Notes: a model not told the origin generated them from the sequence alone. 64,000 nucleotides of DNA from DAINRZ01 sp964634885 (GCA_964634885.1 CAZWLN010000009.1:56688-120687), one strand, 5' to 3'; positions 10,504-20,500 are shown, counted from the first letter of the stretch. Translations and numbers: made by a program.

Positions 10504-10602
10504 GGAGCCTGAAAAGCCAGGCTTTGTAACTGAAATCAAAGCTCTCGCGGAGAGAGTGGTTTGCAGGAGCCTGAAAAGCTATGCTTTGTAACTAAAATCA
10601 AA
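10504..10602 (+). repeat. Pair of 37-bp direct repeats upstream of the integrase
   Basis: Copies at 10504-10540 and 10566-10602 begin GGAGCCTGAAAAGC and end CTTTGTAACT(G/A)AAATCAAA, differing at about three positions. The first copy can fold as AGCCTG-AAAAGC-CAGGCT; in the second copy this hairpin is weakened. Between them sits a small CTCTC-GCG-GAGAG hairpin. They lie about 150 bases before the tyrosine recombinase gene and could be recombinase arm sites or an element end; this is inference. Confidence 0.65.
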
Positions 10603-10748
10603 AAGTCTGACTTTATAATCATTGCTACCTCTAAATATTATATGGGGATTTATAAAAATATTTTCCGATTCATTTCTTCTTACAAAATTATTTCCATTAG
10701 TTAAATGAACGAAATTCATTTTTAAAATATTAATTGATAGGATAAGAC

Positions 10749-11816
10749 ATGGCAAGAAAGAAAAGGAGCCATACACCTGGCTCAATCTACAAGAAAAATA
10801 ACAAACTTGTCATTGAATTGAAAGGCAAAAAGCTTTATACCGGCTTGAACGATACACCTGAAGGTAGAGAGAAAGCTAAATTGATGAAGGAACAAATGTA
10901 TGAGCAATGGCTGATTAACAGAGGGACATTGCCGGATCATACGAAAGATTTTATATCAGCAAAGGAAGCTTTCTTGGAATTTGTAAGTCATCTTGAGCGA
11001 AAACAACGGAGTCAGGCTACAATCAGAAATTACAAATTAGCTTTCAAGCTGATTTACAAAGAAGATTATCTAATAAACCAGAGAATAAACAATGAATACA
11101 GGATTGTGTTTGATATTCGGAGATTTGTTGACACTACAAATGTTGGAAATGTCAGCATAAACAGTTATCTCCGGTGCATTAGGTCTTACCTAAACTATTG
11201 TTATACTCAGGGATATATCAACAAAATAGATGTAATGAATTTGTTTGGGAAACCAGAAAAAGAAAAGAAACCAATTGCTTACAACGATAGAGATTTGGAA
11301 AAGATTCTCGAATACTTTTACGAAACTGATGAAGAATTTGCTTTATGGATTAGCTTTATGAGATTGACCGGATCTCGAAGTAAAGAATCAATCACCCTTA
11401 CTTGGGACCAAGTGGATATTGAAAAGAGGCAAATACTGATCTACAACAAAATCAATACAGAAAAATCTGAGATGATAATAGTATCAGATAGAGTTTTGAA
11501 TATCCTCGAAAGGTTATTAGTTCTCTCAACCCAAAGGCCGAAAAATAAACATAAACTATTTCGTTGGACTTATAATGGTTTGTCCCGGCTTACCCGCAGA
11601 TTCCATGATGCAGAAAAACTATTGGGAATAGAACCGACCAATGGATGTTTCCATAAGCTCAGGAAAGCTTTTGCAACCGAAATAATTGAAAATGACCTGT
11701 CGATATGGGAAGTCAAAGAACTTATGCGCCACGCTAATATCAATACTACTCTGAAGTATTACAAAGAGAAGAACACTTTGAAACTTGTGGATGCCTTGAA
11801 TAGAATCCACCATTGA
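10749..11816 (+). CDS. Tyrosine recombinase / phage-type integrase
   Basis: 355 residues with an N-terminal AP2-like/SAM-like DNA-binding region (a basic MARKKRSHTPGSIYKKN start, then a core-binding domain at about 70-160) and a C-terminal catalytic domain. The catalytic arginine is in MRLTGSRSKES (about 207), the H-x-x-R box is HKLRKAFAT (about 301), the second histidine is in MRHANINTT (about 326) and the nucleophilic tyrosine is in LKYYKE (about 337). All expected active-site residues are present, so it should be active. It is transcribed towards the 3' end of tRNA-Thr, 250 bases away, the classic position of an integrase in a tRNA-targeted island. XerC/D is less likely because of the N-terminal extension and setting. 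Confidence 0.9.
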   Translation: MARKKRSHTPGSIYKKNNKLVIELKGKKLYTGLNDTPEGREKAKLMKEQMYEQWLINRGTLPDHTKDFISAKEAFLEFVSHLERKQRSQATIRNYKLAFKLIYKEDYLINQRINNEYRIVFDIRRFVDTTNVGNVSINSYLRCIRSYLNYCYTQGYINKIDVMNLFGKPEKEKKPIAYNDRDLEKILEYFYETDEEFALWISFMRLTGSRSKESITLTWDQVDIEKRQILIYNKINTEKSEMIIVSDRVLNILERLLVLSTQRPKNKHKLFRWTYNGLSRLTRRFHDAEKLLGIEPTNGCFHKLRKAFATEIIENDLSIWEVKELMRHANINTTLKYYKEKNTLKLVDALNRIHH

Positions 11817-12064
11817 GTTTTTACGATACACTTTTCTTATCAAGAATTATTCAATTAAGCAATATGGCTATTTCTGCTTCTATTGAAAGGTAGTTGCTAT
11901 TTGCATTGACTATTTATCGGGACGGAAATGGGACGGGAAAAATATTTTAAATGACAAAAAATAGCTTTAAATGGCAAAATTCTCTGTTCCCCTTCCAACG
12001 ACATTGAAAACGGGAACACAGCAATTATGCTTGAATTGCAAGGAGTTACCTCTTTTGCCTTTCG

Positions 12065-12137
12065 AGCCAACAGCCGGACTTGAACCGGCGACCTGCTCAT
12101 TACGAATGAGCTGCTCTACCAACTGAGCTATGTTGGC
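12065..12137 (-). tRNA. tRNA-Thr (anticodon CGU)
   Basis: The minus strand folds as a standard cloverleaf: acceptor GCCAACA/TGTTGGC, D-arm GCTC-AGTTGGTA-GAGC, anticodon stem GCTCA/TGAGC with loop TTCGTAA (anticodon CGT) and T-arm GCCGG-TTCAAGT-CCGGC. Position 73 is T and no CCA is encoded. It reads threonine ACG codons. Its 3' end faces the integrase gene. Confidence 0.96.
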
Positions 12138-12183
12138 CTTCTACGAATTACAAAATTACTTAAAAATTGATAATTTACAAAGT

Positions 12184-12852
12184 CTATAGTTGTTCGACAA
12201 AGATGTTACGCGCCAGTTCCTGCCCGATGACCTTTTCCTCCCCGTTGTGAACGATTGTCAGCGGCCCGTTAAAGGGGGCAATGTCGAGTACTATCACCTG
12301 TTTGTTCGGCATCAGGTCCATTTTCTCGAGGTAGTTAAGGAAATTGGGGTCGTTGTCGGACAGCCTCGAAATAGTCATTTCCTTTCCGATCTCAGCTTCT
12401 GACAGTGGTATCTCACTGTGAGCGAAAATCTTACCGTCTTTCGTCGGTATGGGGTGGCCATGAGGGTCGAACTTAGGGTTGCCGAGCAAGGCAGCAATTT
12501 TATCGCTGAATTCTTCGGAGATGAAATGCTCCAGTTTGCAGGCCTCTTCGTGTACCTTGTCGAGTGTGTAGCCGAGCATCTCTTTCAGATACAACTCCAG
12601 CAGGCGGTGCTGCCTGATGATGTGCAGGGCGTGGGCGTCTCCTTTTTCCGTAAGCTTGACGCCTTTGTATGAGTTGTAGTCAACAAGGTTCATGCCTGCA
12701 AGCCTTTTAAGCATCCCTGTTACGGAAGCGCCCGACACATCGAGTTCATTCGCTATTTCTGTTGTTGGTACAGGGCCGTTAACCTGCAGCTTATATATGG
12801 TTTTCAGGTAATCCTGGACTGCTTTGCTTATCTCTCGTTTACTATCTGACAT
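12184..12852 (-). CDS. DtxR/IdeR-family metal-dependent transcriptional repressor
   Basis: 222 residues from the ATG at 12852 (GGTAAG ribosome site); a TTG four codons earlier is possible. It has an N-terminal winged helix (residues 5-65: TTEIANELDVSGASVTGMLKRL), a dimerisation/metal domain and a C-terminal FeoA/SH3-like domain (about 145-222). The metal signature HEEACKLEH carries a Cys at the position that is Cys in iron-type DtxR/IdeR and Glu in Bacillus MntR, and His-Gly-His follows in FDPHGHPIP. Family members repress uptake genes when loaded with Fe2+ or Mn2+. A perfect palindrome sits just upstream of its start, so autoregulation is likely. It is monocistronic; no transporter is adjacent. 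Confidence 0.9.
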   Translation of the reverse strand: MSDSKREISKAVQDYLKTIYKLQVNGPVPTTEIANELDVSGASVTGMLKRLAGMNLVDYNSYKGVKLTEKGDAHALHIIRQHRLLELYLKEMLGYTLDKVHEEACKLEHFISEEFSDKIAALLGNPKFDPHGHPIPTKDGKIFAHSEIPLSEAEIGKEMTISRLSDNDPNFLNYLEKMDLMPNKQVIVLDIAPFNGPLTIVHNGEEKVIGQELARNIFVEQL

Positions 12853-12891
12853 CTTACCGCTCAAAAATATGAATATTATTTATTAATTATA

Positions 12892-12911
12892 TGTTTAGTC
12901 GCAGCTAAACA
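12892..12911. promoter_or_regulatory. Palindromic operator candidate for the DtxR-type repressor
   Basis: TGTTTAG-TCGCAG-CTAAACA, perfect 7-base arms around a 6-base centre, 40 bases upstream of the repressor start. Size, AT-rich arms and the TTTAG...CTAAA layout resemble known DtxR/MntR boxes. Binding is inferred, not shown. Confidence 0.6.
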
Positions 12912-13027
12912 ATTTTTATTATAAATTTTTCTCTTTTGCTAATTATAAATTTAGATAAATCTATTAATTTTTTAAAATTAAATTTTAAATAATATTAGCA
13001 ATTGTTAAAAAATAAGGAGGAATCCGG

Positions 13028-14212
13028 TCAATACATTGGATTTTTACGGAGGTTTTCTTCGAGTTTCGATTTCATATTGTCGTATTGGTTTCTGTAGGCG
13101 CTTTTGTCAAGGAGGTAGCTGTATGCCGAATGGTGGAAGAATTTTGTGAAAAGGGCAGCATTGCCGTTGAAGGGACGGCTCTCTTTGAGGGAAACGGTGC
13201 CTGCGCCTGATTGGACGTTGCCGGGGTTGACGCCGTAGAGTGGTGGAAATCCTAATTTTTCGGAATTTTCATACAGGAATTGCATCAGTTGCAGGCTGAG
13301 TTCCTTGTTCTCATTCTTGTTGTTGAGCGCCAGGCTGATTACTTCTATGTCGGCAGTATTGCCCGGTTTATTACCGTATGGAGCCGGGTATTCATCAACT
13401 TTCAGTCCGGCGTTGAACTGCCGGGCGCGATAGATGCCCATCGGGCTGTCAATCACCGACAGGACTTGACCGGTGGCAAAGCGCCTGAGTATTTCGTCGT
13501 TGGTGCCGACGGCAGAAAAGGGTATCAATTCACCGAGTAAAGTGTAAACAGCGATCACCTGGTTCTCGTTAAACTTCATCAGTGCAAGGGAATCGGCGAA
13601 ATTCGGGTACAGCATATTGCCTGCATATACAAAAAAGCCGAAGAATTCCTTCTTGTCGAGTATGTTGATAGCGAAAGCTTTTTTTTCGGGATTAGCGCTT
13701 AATTGCCACAGAAGTTCTTTGAAACCGGCCCAGTCGGAACGGCCATTCGGTTTTGCCGGAACAGGTGAAGCCGCATCGCGGTTGATGTACAACCGACGGC
13801 TGACGTTAAGCCAGGGCCAGGAAACAGGGTTGTTGTTAAAACGGCACTGGCTTGTTAACTGCCGGGGAATTGCCTTCAGGAGGGAATCGGGCAACGGCTG
13901 AACGATATTGCCTGAAACAAATGCACAGAGAGTCCACCTGTCCAGTTCAATCAGGTCGGCGCTGTCCGGGTTCGCTTTGATATAGTCAAGTATTACCCTG
14001 ATGTCGGTTTCCCTGAGGTTGTGAATCACAACCTCGCAGCCGTACTGCGCTTCGAAGTCGGCAACAATTGTCTTAAGGGAGTCTGTGAAAGCAGCGCTCT
14101 TGTCGATGAGCAGCAGGTCGAGCCTGTCGTCGTCGAACAGGGTGGCTACATTGCATGAAGTGAAGCACAGTAACAGGCTTACAACAAAATATATCAAAAT
14201 CCGGCTTTTCAT
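13028..14212 (-). CDS. Extracellular solute-binding lipoprotein (family 1-like)
   Basis: 394 residues from the second ATG (14212), which has an AAAGAG ribosome site six bases ahead. The N-terminus is a lipoprotein signal (ILIYFVVSLLLCFTSC, lipid-modified Cys). The rest resembles MalE-type family 1 substrate-binding proteins: an early alpha/beta lobe (DLLLIDKSAAFTDSLKTIVADFEAQYGCEV), a repeated D-x-x-E/L pattern, then ATGQVLSVIDSPMGIYRARQF near the hinge and a helical C-terminus (SLQLMQFLYENSEKLG). It should hold a ligand in the periplasm for an ABC importer, but no permease or ATPase gene is next to it, so the substrate cannot be guessed. It is divergent from pyrG. Confidence 0.7.
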   Translation of the reverse strand: MKSRILIYFVVSLLLCFTSCNVATLFDDDRLDLLLIDKSAAFTDSLKTIVADFEAQYGCEVVIHNLRETDIRVILDYIKANPDSADLIELDRWTLCAFVSGNIVQPLPDSLLKAIPRQLTSQCRFNNNPVSWPWLNVSRRLYINRDAASPVPAKPNGRSDWAGFKELLWQLSANPEKKAFAINILDKKEFFGFFVYAGNMLYPNFADSLALMKFNENQVIAVYTLLGELIPFSAVGTNDEILRRFATGQVLSVIDSPMGIYRARQFNAGLKVDEYPAPYGNKPGNTADIEVISLALNNKNENKELSLQLMQFLYENSEKLGFPPLYGVNPGNVQSGAGTVSLKESRPFNGNAALFTKFFHHSAYSYLLDKSAYRNQYDNMKSKLEENLRKNPMY

Positions 14213-14417
14213 TCGCATCTCTTTATTTCAAGCTTCTGCCTCTGACCTGATGGTGAAAGCAGGCACACCAGATTACCAGGCAGCATATTGTTAAAAAAAA
14301 GTAAAATAATAAAATAATAGTTAGAAAAAAAAGCAAATATGGAAGCCATATATTATTTTATTTTTTTATTTTTGAATGATAAATAATGTTTTAAATAATC
14401 TCAAATTTTAAAGTTAT

Positions 14418-16073
14418 ATGACAAGTGATAATGCGATATTGAAACAGACCAAATACATATTTATTACAGGCGGAGTGCTGTCTTCGCTTGGTAAGGGTAT
14501 ATCCAGCGCTTCACTGGGGCTGTTGCTTAAACAGATGGGTTTTACCGTTACAATAATGAAGCTCGACCCCTATATTAATGTCGATCCCGGTACGATGAAC
14601 CCGTTCCAGCACGGCGAAGTCTATGTTACCGACGATGGTTCCGAGACTGACCTCGACCTTGGGCACTATGAAAGATTCATTGCTACTTCATTGAATAAGA
14701 ACAACAATACTACTTCCGGCCAGGTTTACTATGAGGTAATTCAGAAAGAACGCAAAGGCCATTACTTAGGTAAAACCGTGCAGGTAATCCCCCACATTAC
14801 CGATGAGATCAAGAGAAGGATTGCTGTCTTTGACGGAGAATTCGATTTCGTACTGATCGAAATCGGCGGAACCATCGGCGACATCGAATCGCTGCCATTC
14901 CTGGAGGCTGCCCGCCAGTATATACTCGAACGCGGTTCGAGGAATGCCATTGTCATTCACCTGACATATATTCCCTACATCAAAGCAGCAGGCGAGCTTA
15001 AGACAAAACCCACACAGCATTCTGTCAAGACACTGATGGAACACGGGATAAAGCCCGACATCCTGATTTGCCGTACTGAGCATAAATTGACAAAAGAACT
15101 GAAGTCCAAGATTGCCCTGTTCTGCAACGTGGAATTCGATTCGGTCATCGAAGGCCAGGACGTGGAAACTTCCATCTATGAAGTACCCCTGCAATATGCC
15201 AAATCCAATTTCCCTGACATCGTACTCAAGAAACTTGATATGCCGCCCAGGGAGATCGACCTGGACACATGGACCAAGTTTGTCCAGAGGATCAAGAATC
15301 CCAAACATGAAATAACGATTGCACTTGTCGGCAAATATACCAAATATACCGATTCCTATAAATCCATCATCGAAGCTTTCGCCCATGCGGGTTCTGTTAA
15401 CAACACCAAGGTCAATGTCGAGTTGAAGAACTCCGAGAAAATTACCGAGGAGAATGTTGCCGAAACGCTTCAGGGCATCGACGGTGTCCTGGTAGGTCCC
15501 GGTTTCGGTTCACGCGGCATCGAGGGTAAAATAACTGCAATTAAGTATCTGCGAGAGAATAAGATTCCTTTCTTCGGCATCTGCCTGGGCTTGCAGTGTG
15601 CTGTCATCGAGTTTTCCAGGAATGTGTGCGGCCTTCAGGAAGCCAACTCCCGCGAATTTGACGAGGAATGTACCAATGCTGTCATCGACCTGATGGACGA
15701 GCAGAAGAAGATTAAGATCAAAGGCGGGACAATGAGGCTCGGCGCCTATCCCTGTGTAGTTCAGCCAGGGACATTAGCGCATAAAGCTTACAATTCCGGC
15801 GACATCTCCGAACGCCACAGACACCGCTATGAACTTAACAATGAGTACAGGGAGATGCTGCAGGAGCACGGCCTGGTAATGAGCGGCCTGTCTCCTGACG
15901 GGAACCTCGTTGAAATAATTGAGCTGCCCGGCCATCCGTGGTTTCTCGGTACGCAGTTCCATCCGGAACTGAAATCCAGAGCCGTGACCGGAACTCCTTT
16001 GTTCATCAGTTTCATCGAAGCTGCTGTGAAGAACAAATTATCAAAAGAGAATATTGAGAATAACGATCAATAA
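14418..16073 (+). CDS. pyrG: CTP synthase
   Basis: 551 residues, the normal length. The synthetase domain (1-270) has the P-loop GGVLSSLGKGISSASLG and the regulatory/UTP region EIGGTIGDIESLPFLEA. The C-terminal class I glutamine amidotransferase domain (about 295-540) has the oxyanion loop GPGFGSRG, the nucleophile elbow GICLGLQ and the catalytic HPE (FHPELKSR). It makes CTP from UTP, glutamine and ATP. The next gene, an FKBP-type isomerase, starts 16 bases after its stop, and both are closed by a strong terminator at 16544-16575, so they form a two-gene unit. Confidence 0.99.
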   Translation: MTSDNAILKQTKYIFITGGVLSSLGKGISSASLGLLLKQMGFTVTIMKLDPYINVDPGTMNPFQHGEVYVTDDGSETDLDLGHYERFIATSLNKNNNTTSGQVYYEVIQKERKGHYLGKTVQVIPHITDEIKRRIAVFDGEFDFVLIEIGGTIGDIESLPFLEAARQYILERGSRNAIVIHLTYIPYIKAAGELKTKPTQHSVKTLMEHGIKPDILICRTEHKLTKELKSKIALFCNVEFDSVIEGQDVETSIYEVPLQYAKSNFPDIVLKKLDMPPREIDLDTWTKFVQRIKNPKHEITIALVGKYTKYTDSYKSIIEAFAHAGSVNNTKVNVELKNSEKITEENVAETLQGIDGVLVGPGFGSRGIEGKITAIKYLRENKIPFFGICLGLQCAVIEFSRNVCGLQEANSREFDEECTNAVIDLMDEQKKIKIKGGTMRLGAYPCVVQPGTLAHKAYNSGDISERHRHRYELNNEYREMLQEHGLVMSGLSPDGNLVEIIELPGHPWFLGTQFHPELKSRAVTGTPLFISFIEAAVKNKLSKENIENNDQ

Positions 16074-16089
16074 AAAAAAGGTTGACGGT

Positions 16090-16518
16090 ATGAAAAAATG
16101 CCTCCTGTTCTTTTTATGCGCTGCGATTGGGCTGATTGCCTGTAGTAGTTCAAAACCTCCGGAAAAAAACAACCAACCGGAAGTCATCACCACGCCAAGC
16201 GGCCTTAAGTACACAGAGCTGAAAACCGGCAGCGGCCCTATGCCCCTGCCTGGCCAGACAGTCTCGGTCCACCAGGTTGTCCGCGACTCCAAGGGCAATT
16301 TACTGGAAGATACGTACAAGAACGGACTGCCCTTCGAGTTTATCCTTGGTAAGGACGAAACCATCCAGGGACTGGAAGAGGGTGTAATGACAATGAAAGT
16401 AGGGGGAAAGCGAAAGCTTTACGTACCGCCGGAACTGGGCTTCGGAAGGCGTGCTGTACGTACAATACCAAAGAATGCAGACCTGGTCATTGAAGTTGAA
16501 TTGATCGATATTAAATAG
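16090..16518 (+). CDS. FKBP-type peptidyl-prolyl isomerase lipoprotein
   Basis: 142 residues from the ATG at 16090, chosen because it opens a lipoprotein signal (MKKCLLFFLCAAIGLIAC). An upstream in-frame start at 16054 would overlap the end of pyrG and hide the signal. The mature part is one FKBP domain: TPSGLKYTELKTGSGPMPLPGQTVSVH, then FEFILGKDETIQGLEEGVMTMKVGGKRKLYVPPELGFG, ending ADLVIEVELIDIK. Such enzymes accelerate proline isomerisation during folding of exported proteins; this one should be membrane-anchored in the periplasm. Its place after pyrG seems to be positional only. Confidence 0.95.
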   Translation: MKKCLLFFLCAAIGLIACSSSKPPEKNNQPEVITTPSGLKYTELKTGSGPMPLPGQTVSVHQVVRDSKGNLLEDTYKNGLPFEFILGKDETIQGLEEGVMTMKVGGKRKLYVPPELGFGRRAVRTIPKNADLVIEVELIDIK

Positions 16519-16543
16519 ATTTTGTGGTTACAATTCTCTAAAG

Positions 16544-16575
16544 AAGCTTCTTTCCTATTGGAGGGGAGCTTTTTT
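16544..16575 (+). terminator. Rho-independent terminator after pyrG-FKBP
   Basis: AAGCTTCTTTCC-TATT-GGAGGGGAGCTT: a 12-pair stem (three G-T pairs) with a four-base loop, followed by TTTT. It ends the pyrG transcript about 26 bases after the isomerase stop. Confidence 0.85.
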
Positions 16576-16594
16576 AATTATTCAGTCCGATTAA

Positions 16595-17476
16595 TTACTG
16601 TTTAAGCTTCATAATATCGAGTTCAGTTAATCCTGTAACCATGCAAATTTCCTCCAAAGTCATATTCATAGATAGCAGCTTGAGGGCTATTGTTTCTTTT
16701 TCCCTTTTTTTTCCTCTTTTTTCTCCAATCAACAAAGCTTCCTCAGTAGCGTAAGACAATCTGTCGGCTTCGTCTCTTGCGGCTTTTTCGCGGTATTCTA
16801 TGATGGCACGGACATCAGGGTCGGCAGCAGCTTTCTGCATTCTTTTTATGGCTTTCATGATCATTGCCTCCTTTTTAATACGTTCCGGTATTCTTCCCGG
16901 ATCGTTGATGAAAGTCTCTCCGTTCATCAGGGCGAACAGCCACTGGTTGATCGGATCATCATATAACCGTTCGTCCTTGTACTTCGGCAGCTCGATGAAG
17001 TGGTACTCCACCAGGTCCGCCAACTCCTTATGACTCTTAACGTTTAACAATCTGTAAATATTGTGTATGGCTTTTTCGTTCTTTATCAGTAAGAAATCCG
17101 AGAAAATAATGGATACTGTTTTGTTCAATTTGTCGTATCCCTGGGCTTCCGAAAGCTGGCCGGTCAATAGTTTAGCATTGTAATAGACAATGCGTTCCAT
17201 GAAATGATGACGGTTCTGTACCTGCATCTCGATGTTGTACAGCCTGCCTTTTTCATCGCGGGCTTTAATGTCAATCACTGTTGCTTTATCCGACATATAT
17301 TCTTTCAGGTTCATCGGGTTCATGTAAGAAATGTCGGCAATCTTTTCCTGACCGCTGTCGAGAAAAACAGCGTTCAGGAGATGGATGAGTATGTCTTTGG
17401 AGTTCCCTGAAGCAAAAACATATTTGAAGACGATATCGTTACGAAGGTTGATTTTTGTAATGTCGATGTCTTTCAT
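16595..17476 (-). CDS. Rpn-family PD-(D/E)xK nuclease / putative transposase
   Basis: 293 residues from the ATG at 17476. The protein has the hallmark start of the Rpn/PDDEXK_2 family: NLRNDIVFKYVFASGNSKDILIHLLNAVF, then VIDIKARDEKGRLYNIEMQVQ, which carries the nuclease core (D at DIKA, E-x-Q in EMQ, a known variant of E-x-K), and ERIVYYNAKLLTGQLSEAQGYDKL. The C-terminus is charged and helical. These proteins are common, often multi-copy, mobile-like genes in Bacteroidota and are reported in E. coli to stimulate RecA-independent recombination. It is a solitary gene between pyrG-FKBP and a T9SS protein. Confidence 0.85.
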   Translation of the reverse strand: MKDIDITKINLRNDIVFKYVFASGNSKDILIHLLNAVFLDSGQEKIADISYMNPMNLKEYMSDKATVIDIKARDEKGRLYNIEMQVQNRHHFMERIVYYNAKLLTGQLSEAQGYDKLNKTVSIIFSDFLLIKNEKAIHNIYRLLNVKSHKELADLVEYHFIELPKYKDERLYDDPINQWLFALMNGETFINDPGRIPERIKKEAMIMKAIKRMQKAAADPDVRAIIEYREKAARDEADRLSYATEEALLIGEKRGKKREKETIALKLLSMNMTLEEICMVTGLTELDIMKLKQ

Positions 17477-17520
17477 ATTATTCTCTACCGTATTCGAGTA
17501 AAACAATATTATTGGTATTA

Positions 17521-20500
17521 TTACCTGCTTATTGAAAAAGCACTGCCTACCATATTATCAGAATTATGTTTTAAAACAATATAGTAGATTCCCGAACTCA
17601 GAGATTCAATGTTCAATGTGTATTGGTTATTTCCGGTAAGAGACAGATCGCTTAAAGAATTCTTAGAGACGGACTGTCCTAATGAATTATAAATCTCAAT
17701 CATTGACCCTACACTGTAATCATTATCTAATGTTATTGTAAGAGTTGAATTTGCAGGATTAGGATAAATAAACAGATGTTTTTGGGATTTATAACTATCT
17801 GTAACAGAAGTGATTCTATCGATTTCATAGAGTCTGATCAATCCATTATTACTTGTAGCTATCAGATGTTTATTGTCTCCCGTCAATTCGATCTGCCATT
17901 TCACTCCAGGGGTATTGAAGGGTATGGAGTCGATTACCATGCATTTATTAAAGTCGCAGCAATAAAGATAATTATTAGTTGTTACAAAGAGATTATAATT
18001 TAACATAGAAAATTCAAGATCAATTACTATATTATCTTTTGAATCATCATTTTTGTCGTTATAAATACCATCAATCGTTATGGCTTTCTCTAATCTTGAA
18101 CTATCAATGTTATATATATCAATTTTATTCGGATAGGTAAAGTACGCAATATATTTATTATCGTAGGAAAAACATACCGGAGCAGATAAGTATTCATTCA
18201 TTTTGTATTTTTGATTCTTTAGGTCAATTATTCTTCCAGAATACCTATATTCATTTTTACCACCATGAGACGGACTAGAATAATAATGATAATAACAAAG
18301 ACAGTATAAAAGAGTCATATCAGGAGACTGATAAATTGCCTGAGGTTCGTCAGTACCATAAGAAACAAGTATTTTCCCACTATCGAGATCAAAAACACCT
18401 ATACGTCCAGTGTTCTGATTTGTCGATCCAGCATCATAGTATACCTTCAATCCATTAATAATGCAATTTTGTTCTTCATTAAACATAACGTAACTATTAT
18501 TGAGAATAGTAACCGGATATTGTCCGGATGAAGAATATCCTATATCAGCCTTGATGGTTAAAAGGCATGAATCCTCAATAAAATCATAAAGATAGGTATT
18601 ATTATTAGGGAATGTCCATGGTTCAGCCGTCGAAATAATAAACCATCTTTCATTCTGATGTATATCAATATCAATTTTACTATATCCTGATGGCATACCA
18701 ATTTCGTTTATTAACATTCCTGTTTCAATATCCCATATCCTATAGAAATCACCTGAATAGGTGTAGAACCTTTGCCCGTCTTTTGATATTTTTAGTTTTG
18801 ATATGGGATTGACTTTGGATTTCTGTTGTTTATAGTTTAAAGAATCCACCCAGTAATATTGAATCCCCATCTCCGAATCAAGCACAGGATCAGTCTTATA
18901 AATACCAGTCTCAGTGTATGCTATAAAAGAACTGTCATCATAGTATTCTAAAGAATTAATTTTCATTGAATTTAAACCCTGGCTGTTCTTTTCCCAGATT
19001 TCTCCTCCTTGATTTGAAAAGAAAACACCATTATTTATTGATCCTGCAAGCACTGTATTATTACCAGCACAAAGGATATCCGAGATGGTTTTTGTGGAAA
19101 GCTGTCTGTCAATCATTTTCCAGTCTTTTCCCTGATTCTCGGTTTTCCAAATACATTTACCTTTTGTTCCGATGAAAATATGGCCGTTATCATCAATATC
19201 TGCACAAGTTATCTTTTCTATTGTTTCACCAATACTAATATTTATAACTTCTTTGGTTTCAGTGTTGAAGAGAAAAAGTTTGCTATAATCAGTTGTTATT
19301 AGTATCTTTTTCTTATCATTCAAAAACCGTGTCCCTGCCAAAGATGTGTTGATTAATACCCAAGATGTGTCTGCTGGCAGGTATTTATAAAATCCTTCGT
19401 TTGTTATAGCATATGCTTTATACTTATCATCACTGGCAATCATTTGAATATCTGATCCGATGCCTCCGTCCCTTTTAATTATTTTGCTATTATCCTTTAT
19501 CTGGCAATATCCTATGTCGTCTATTAAAGCATATAGTGATTGCGAAGTGTCGGTACATATCTTCCGAATTTTTCCTTTATAAATTGTATCAACCAGGATT
19601 GGATACCAATTATTACATGAGTCAACTGAATGGTATATATAACTGTTATTAGAAATAACATAACAAACACCTCTGGAGGTTTTTTCAAAACCAGTAATGT
19701 TTAGTTCTGATAAATTGATATTTACAATTTTATAATCTGTAATGTCTTTATTACAGATATACAAATCGCCATATTTTGTGCCTATAAAGGCTTTATTATC
19801 TATGAACTCAAAGCAATTAAAATAAGCAGTATTAAAAGGAGAGCCTTCTTTTAAGACAGTAAAATGAACCCAATCTGCCAGTGTTGAGTCATATTTGAAA
19901 ATTTCATTCGAGTTGGCGATAAATACATTATTGTCGCTATTTACTATTAATAAATATGGTCTGGATAATCCTTTTATATGTTGTAAAGTGACAGAATCCT
20001 GAGAATAATCAAGGTAACATAATGAAGAATGAGTACATAAGTAAACTCTGTCCTGATTGTAATTCACACAATAATACTCACCAATATTTTCTATTATATA
20101 TATTTTTTTCCAGGAGTCGCCGTAATCGGTTGATTTATAGAGATTGTAATTGTCGCTTCGAAAAATTACATCATGAATTATGAAAAATTTCTTGAACTTA
20201 TCAATTTTTCCGATACTTTTACTTTTTAACTCCCAGGTCAAGCCCGAGTCTCTTGAACAATACATGCCGTCAGGGTATGCACATGCAAATAATGTCCCGT
20301 CCGATGATTGTGCTATTCCCCTGATATCCGTTTTATTATCACCAATTTTCAGGCTTTCCCATGTAATCCCATCATTTTTTGAAATGTAAACGGGGTTATT
20401 ATCTGCAACGAGAAAGATATAGCCGTTTTGTGCAATGAATATTTGTTTGACGATCATATTTTTGGGTGAAACAATTATTGTCTCCCAGGACAGACCTTCA

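Larger units (their letters stand above)
9818..10748. other. Repeat-rich non-coding region before the integrase
   Basis: 930 bases in which no open frame looks like a real protein; the frame crossing 10134-10376 is simply a translation of a short tandem repeat. It contains a copy of a CCCCCAGAACATTGGACA-type motif (10060-10076), an 11-base tandem repeat (10171-10247) followed by scattered TTGTGC copies to about 10325, and a pair of 37-base direct repeats (10504 and 10566). The region has the appearance of a mobile-element boundary. Confidence 0.5.

Noticed and set aside
11897..12100. Minus-strand frame beginning MSRSPVQVRLLA
   Set aside because: This is the well-known false peptide made by reading through a tRNA gene; it overlaps tRNA-Thr.
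12892..12911. Palindrome as a transcription terminator of the DtxR-type gene
   Set aside because: It lies upstream of the start, has no T-run and its 7-base arms are AT-rich; an operator fits better.
14766..15386. 206-codon frame antisense to pyrG
   Set aside because: Antisense shadow of a highly conserved gene; no own signals.
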